DNA from: Nostoc carneum NIES-2107 | GTDB lineage: Bacteria > Cyanobacteriota > Cyanobacteriia > Cyanobacteriales > Nostocaceae | Reading direction: 5' to 3' | Assembly: GCA_002368155.1 (NCBI GenBank) | Contig: AP018180.1 | Coordinates: 558,001-622,000, forward strand | DNA: 64,000 bases | Part shown: positions 62,788 to 64,000 of the stretch, piece after piece | How the letters are laid out: the number at the start of each line of letters is the position of its first letter | How positions within the stretch are numbered: position 1 is the first letter of the stretch | Position numbers and translations under genes: made by a program | Notes under the pieces: generated by a model | Seen by the model: the letters and a program-made list of their open reading frames with translations, nothing else | Told to the model about the DNA's origin: nothing | Database searches by the model: none

Positions 62788-64000
62788 GTGAAATTGCTAA
62801 CTTGGTCAATCGCTACAGCAATGACATTAGGACTACTGGTGAGTATACCCAGGGAAGTTGCCGGACAAACCCAACCACAATTATTAGCCCAACAGTCCGC
62901 AGAGTTAGCCGAAGCTAAGCAACTCAATCAACAAGTGGAGCAGTTGTATCAGCAAGGCAAATATAGTGAAGCCATCCCCATTGCAGAAAGAGCCTTAGCA
63001 ATTCGGGAGAAAATACTGGGTCAAGAACATCCCGATGTAGCAGAAAGCCTGAACAATTTAGCTCTACTTTACTCTTCACAAGGAAATTATGCCAAAGCCG
63101 AACCCCTGTACCACCGCTCTCTGGCAATTTGGGAGAAGGTACTGGGTAAAGAACACCCCGATGTCGCTAATAGCCTGAACAATTTAGCTGCACTTTACCA
63201 AGTACAGGGGAATTATGACAAAGCTGAAACCCTTTACCTCCGTTCTCTGGCGATTCGGGAGCAAGTAATGGGTAAAGAACATCCCGATGTGGCAACTAGC
63301 CAGAACAATTTGGCAGAACTTTATCGAGTACAGGGGAATTATGCCAAAGCCGAAACCCTTTACCTCCGTTCTCTGGCGATTCGGGAGCAAGTACTGGGTA
63401 AAGAACACCCCGATGTCGCTAATAGCCTGAACGGTTTAGCAGCACTTTACCAAGTACAGGGGAATTATGCCAAAGCTGAACCCCTTTACCTCCGTTCTCT
63501 GGCGATTCGGGAGCAAGTACTGGGTAAAGGACATCCCTATGTCGCTAATAGCCAGAACAATTTGGCAGAATTTTATCGAGTACAGGGGAATTATGCCAAA
63601 GCTGAACTCCTTTACCTCCGCTCTCTAGCAATTTGGGAGAAAGCGCTGGGTCAAGAACATCCCTCTGTGGCAATTAGCCTGAACAATTTAGCTGAACTTT
63701 ACCGAGTACAGGGGAATTATGCCGAAGCTGAACCCCTGTACCTCCGCTCTCTGGCAATTCGGGAGAAGTTGCTAGGTCAAGAACATCCCTCTGTCGCTAC
63801 TAGCCTGAACAATTTAGCTGCACTTTACCGGGTGCAGGGGAATTATGCCGAAGCTGAACCCCTGTACCTCCGCTCTCTGACGATTCGGGAGAAGTTGCTG
63901 GGTCAAGAACATCCCTCTGTCGCTACTAGCCTGAACAATTTAGCTGAACTTTACCAGGTACAGGGGGATTATGCCAAAGCCGAACCCCTGTACCTCCGCT
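62788..64000 (+). CDS. Secreted TPR protein, 5' part (runs off window end)
   Basis: From GTG 62788 the frame is open to the window end (404 codons). A signal peptide LLTWSIATAMTLGLLVSIPR (about 3-22) is followed by helices and then kinesin-light-chain-type tetratricopeptide repeats of 42 residues: NLALLYSSQGNYAKAEPLYH, SLAIWEKVLGKEHPDVANSL and so on, eight or so within the window. The DNA repeats (126 bp) are themselves very similar. In cyanobacteria such proteins often end in a CHAT peptidase domain, which would lie outside this window. Confidence 0.9.
   Translation, partial: MKLLTWSIATAMTLGLLVSIPREVAGQTQPQLLAQQSAELAEAKQLNQQVEQLYQQGKYSEAIPIAERALAIREKILGQEHPDVAESLNNLALLYSSQGNYAKAEPLYHRSLAIWEKVLGKEHPDVANSLNNLAALYQVQGNYDKAETLYLRSLAIREQVMGKEHPDVATSQNNLAELYRVQGNYAKAETLYLRSLAIREQVLGKEHPDVANSLNGLAALYQVQGNYAKAEPLYLRSLAIREQVLGKGHPYVANSQNNLAEFYRVQGNYAKAELLYLRSLAIWEKALGQEHPSVAISLNNLAELYRVQGNYAEAEPLYLRSLAIREKLLGQEHPSVATSLNNLAALYRVQGNYAEAEPLYLRSLTIREKLLGQEHPSVATSLNNLAELYQVQGDYAKAEPLYLR

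Overview
The window is chromosomal DNA of a filamentous, heterocyst-type cyanobacterium (Nostocales). The evidence is the very frequent HIP1 octamer GCGATCGC, many short tandemly repeated heptamers of the Nostoc/Anabaena type, a DevBCA-type exporter, a ComFB/CdgR-type gene close to a SigG-like ECF sigma factor and its anti-sigma factor, and a specialised CO2-uptake NDH-1 operon (ndhF-ndhD-CO2 hydration protein). No rRNA, tRNA or CRISPR array was seen.

Layout. 0-2 kb: end of an IS5-type insertion sequence that has cut off the 5' end of a large gene with an HTHP-containing C-terminal domain. 2.3-7.9 kb: secreted proteins, a double-RCK ion-channel-like protein, and a complete IS4-type element (1322 bp, 9-bp target duplication) inserted three codons before the end of a small gene. 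8.4-11.8 kb: devB-devC-devA exporter operon with heptamer repeats in its spacers. 12-18.3 kb: permease, LytM peptidase, ComFB/CdgR-like protein, L,D-transpeptidase, a small secreted or membrane ORF, ECF sigma and anti-sigma; this is largely an envelope and cell-size neighbourhood. 18.4-21.6 kb: gamma-glutamylcyclotransferase-like gene divergent from leuS. 21.6-23.2 kb: gene-poor, with a 30-bp perfect palindrome. 23.2-32.4 kb: a one-direction sugar/glycan cluster (SDR, C-methyltransferase, sugar-phosphate cytidylyltransferase, PIG-L deacetylase, 3,5-epimerase, 2OG-oxygenase-like, GSA-type aminotransferase, DUF4910). 32.7-37.5 kb: LD-carboxypeptidase and small cyanobacterial families, then an AbrB-type permease. 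38-44.6 kb: CO2-uptake operon with two extra genes inside it, a Tat-type beta-carbonic anhydrase and a CDP-alcohol phosphatidyltransferase. 45-51 kb: small membrane protein, a pentapeptide-repeat membrane protein with an effector-like C-terminus, DUF1838, an SDR lacking the usual Tyr/Lys, and a class II aldolase. 51.8-52.1 kb: IscB-like N-terminal remnant. 52.7-57.5 kb: a SpeD homologue converging on DUF4178, a membrane-anchored spermidine-synthase-like protein, FemAB and DUF350 genes. 57.8-64 kb: secreted protein, double histidine phosphatase, dihydroorotase-like protein with altered metal site, 63-bp tandem repeats, and a TPR gene running off the window.

The strongest candidates for little-described biology are the polyamine-linked membrane module (52.7-57.5 kb), the carbonic anhydrase embedded in the NDH-1 CO2-uptake operon, the pentapeptide-repeat membrane protein at 46-48 kb, and three unrelated tandem arrays whose periods are multiples of 21 bp. 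All family names come from reading the sequence and from memory; no database search was run.
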